5,759 nt of DNA, from positions 1 to 5,759 of the forward strand of contig JAMCUV010000054.1 of NCBI GenBank assembly GCA_023379345.1. Direction: 5' to 3'. This DNA comes from Thermoplasmatota archaeon (GTDB lineage Archaea; Thermoplasmatota; Thermoplasmata; Thermoplasmatales; Thermoplasmataceae). The notes beneath the pieces are model-generated. The model was not told the origin of the DNA, ran no database searches, and worked only from the letters and a program-made list of their open reading frames with translations. Shown in pieces: positions 5,071 to 5,759 of the stretch. How positions within the stretch are numbered: position 1 is the stretch's first letter; each line of letters starts with the position of its first letter. The position numbers and the translations under genes were made by a program.

Positions 5071-5759
5071 GGGAGGTATCTGTCCAGTTCCCATTTTGTC
5101 ACATAGGATCTGAAAGCGTCCCACTCCCGCTGCTTCACTGTTATGAAATTCTCAAATATATGATCCCCGAGTATCTCCTTCATGAGCTTGCTGTTCCGGA
5201 AATGGTGCAGAGCTTCACCCAGACTTTCAGGCATGGACTGTATGCCATGCTTGACGCGCTCCTCGGCGGTCATGTGGAATATGTCCTTTTCCACGGGGTC
5301 TGGCGGCTTTATGTTGTGCTCAATGCCGTCAAGGCCGCATCCAAGGATCACAGCAAACTGCAGGTAGGGGTTTCCAGCAGAATCTGGGCATCTGAGCTCC
5401 ATCCTCTTCCTCATTCCATTTCCAGCGGGCACCCTGACAAGTGCCGATCTGTTCTTGTTTGCCCATGAAATATAAACCGGGGCCTCGTAGCCGGGGATGA
5501 GCCTTTTGTATGAGTTCACCCACGAAGCAAGCACTGCAGATGCCTGATTCACGTTCTTGAGTATACCTCCAAGGTAGTGCATTCCAAGATCGCTGAGGCC
5601 ATATTTCGTCCCTGCATCATAGAAGAGATTTTCTTTCTCGCCTGTGGACATTATGCTCTGGTGAACATGCATCCCTGATCCATTGACGCCGTTGATTGGC
5701 TTTGGCATGAACGTGGCATACATTCCATGATTCTGTGCAACGTTCTTTATGATGCTTTT
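5061..5759 (-). CDS. glnA: Glutamine synthetase type I, C-terminal part (5' end off the window)
   Basis: Glutamine synthetase makes glutamine from glutamate, ammonia and ATP; type I enzymes are dodecamers of about 440-470 residues. The 232 C-terminal residues are visible. The frame runs in phase to the window edge as KSIIKNVAQNHGMYATFMPKP, so the internal ATG at 5723 is not the real start. Catalytic landmarks in fragment numbering are NGSGMHVHQS at 26-35 (glutamate/ATP site and metal-ligand histidine region), NRSALVRVP at 103-111 (substrate and phosphate-binding arginines) and RCPDSAGNPYL at 123-133. The C-terminal SLGEAL, KQREW and VTKWELDRYL blocks complete a normal end. Where beta-type enzymes carry the adenylylated tyrosine (NLYDLP-like), this protein reads EKDIFHMT. 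Adenylylation control is therefore unlikely and it looks like the alpha subtype. The regulatory arginine of Bacillus-type feedback control would lie outside the window. The stop is four bases from that of the convergent membrane-protein gene, inside the shared inverted repeat. Confidence 0.96.
   Translation of the reverse strand, partial: KSIIKNVAQNHGMYATFMPKPINGVNGSGMHVHQSIMSTGEKENLFYDAGTKYGLSDLGMHYLGGILKNVNQASAVLASWVNSYKRLIPGYEAPVYISWANKNRSALVRVPAGNGMRKRMELRCPDSAGNPYLQFAVILGCGLDGIEHNIKPPDPVEKDIFHMTAEERVKHGIQSMPESLGEALHHFRNSKLMKEILGDHIFENFITVKQREWDAFRSYVTKWELDRYLPIL

Noticed and set aside
5160..5468. + strand frames opposite glutamine synthetase
   Set aside because: The - strand reads as an unbroken glnA C-terminal region; these frames resemble nothing.
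5723..5723. Internal ATG as the start of a short 220-residue glutamine synthetase
   Set aside because: The upstream 12 codons to the window edge are in frame and match the conserved segment before TFMPKP, so the gene simply continues beyond the window.

Overview
The window looks like a piece of an archaeal chromosome, most likely a euryarchaeon of the Thermoplasmata. The evidence is an archaeal-type D-aminoacyl-tRNA deacylase (DTD2/DtdA), an archaeal-form valyl-tRNA synthetase carrying the CTFGD sequence in its editing domain, TATA-like boxes placed for leaderless transcripts, oligo(T) terminators instead of bacterial hairpin-plus-U terminators, and heavy use of AGG/AGA arginine and ATA isoleucine codons in DNA of moderate G+C. 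The assignment to order is inference; no rRNA or tRNA gene is present to test it.

Layout. Positions 1-127 hold no recognisable gene: AT-rich DNA with a TATA-like box and the likely 3' end of the dtdA transcript. Two leftward genes follow, probably one operon: a 151-residue helical protein with a degenerate ferritin/rubrerythrin-like pattern (935-1390) and, 12 bases downstream, dtdA (128-922). A 196-base gap (1391-1586) separates them from a leftward DUF302 gene (1587-1976) that ends in two T-runs. A 164-base divergent promoter region (1977-2140) then serves DUF302 leftward and valS (2141-4519) rightward. Three bases after valS comes a gene for a small two-TM membrane protein with an outside domain rich in N-glycosylation sequons (4523-5056). 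It is convergent, with only four bases between stop codons, with the 3' half of a type I glutamine synthetase (5061-5759, leftward, cut by the window edge). A perfect 10-bp inverted repeat spans both stop codons at that junction.

Functionally the recognisable genes are mainly housekeeping: charging of tRNA-Val, removal of D-amino acids from mischarged tRNA, and ammonium assimilation. The ferritin-like, DUF302 and membrane proteins have no assigned role. I see no mobile element, CRISPR array, toxin-antitoxin pair or defence cluster, and no convincing evidence of a new multi-gene system. The most interesting items are the shared hairpin at the convergent 3' ends, the apparently ligand-poor ferritin-like protein beside dtdA, the sequon-rich membrane protein behind valS, and a short palindrome in the divergent promoter region.
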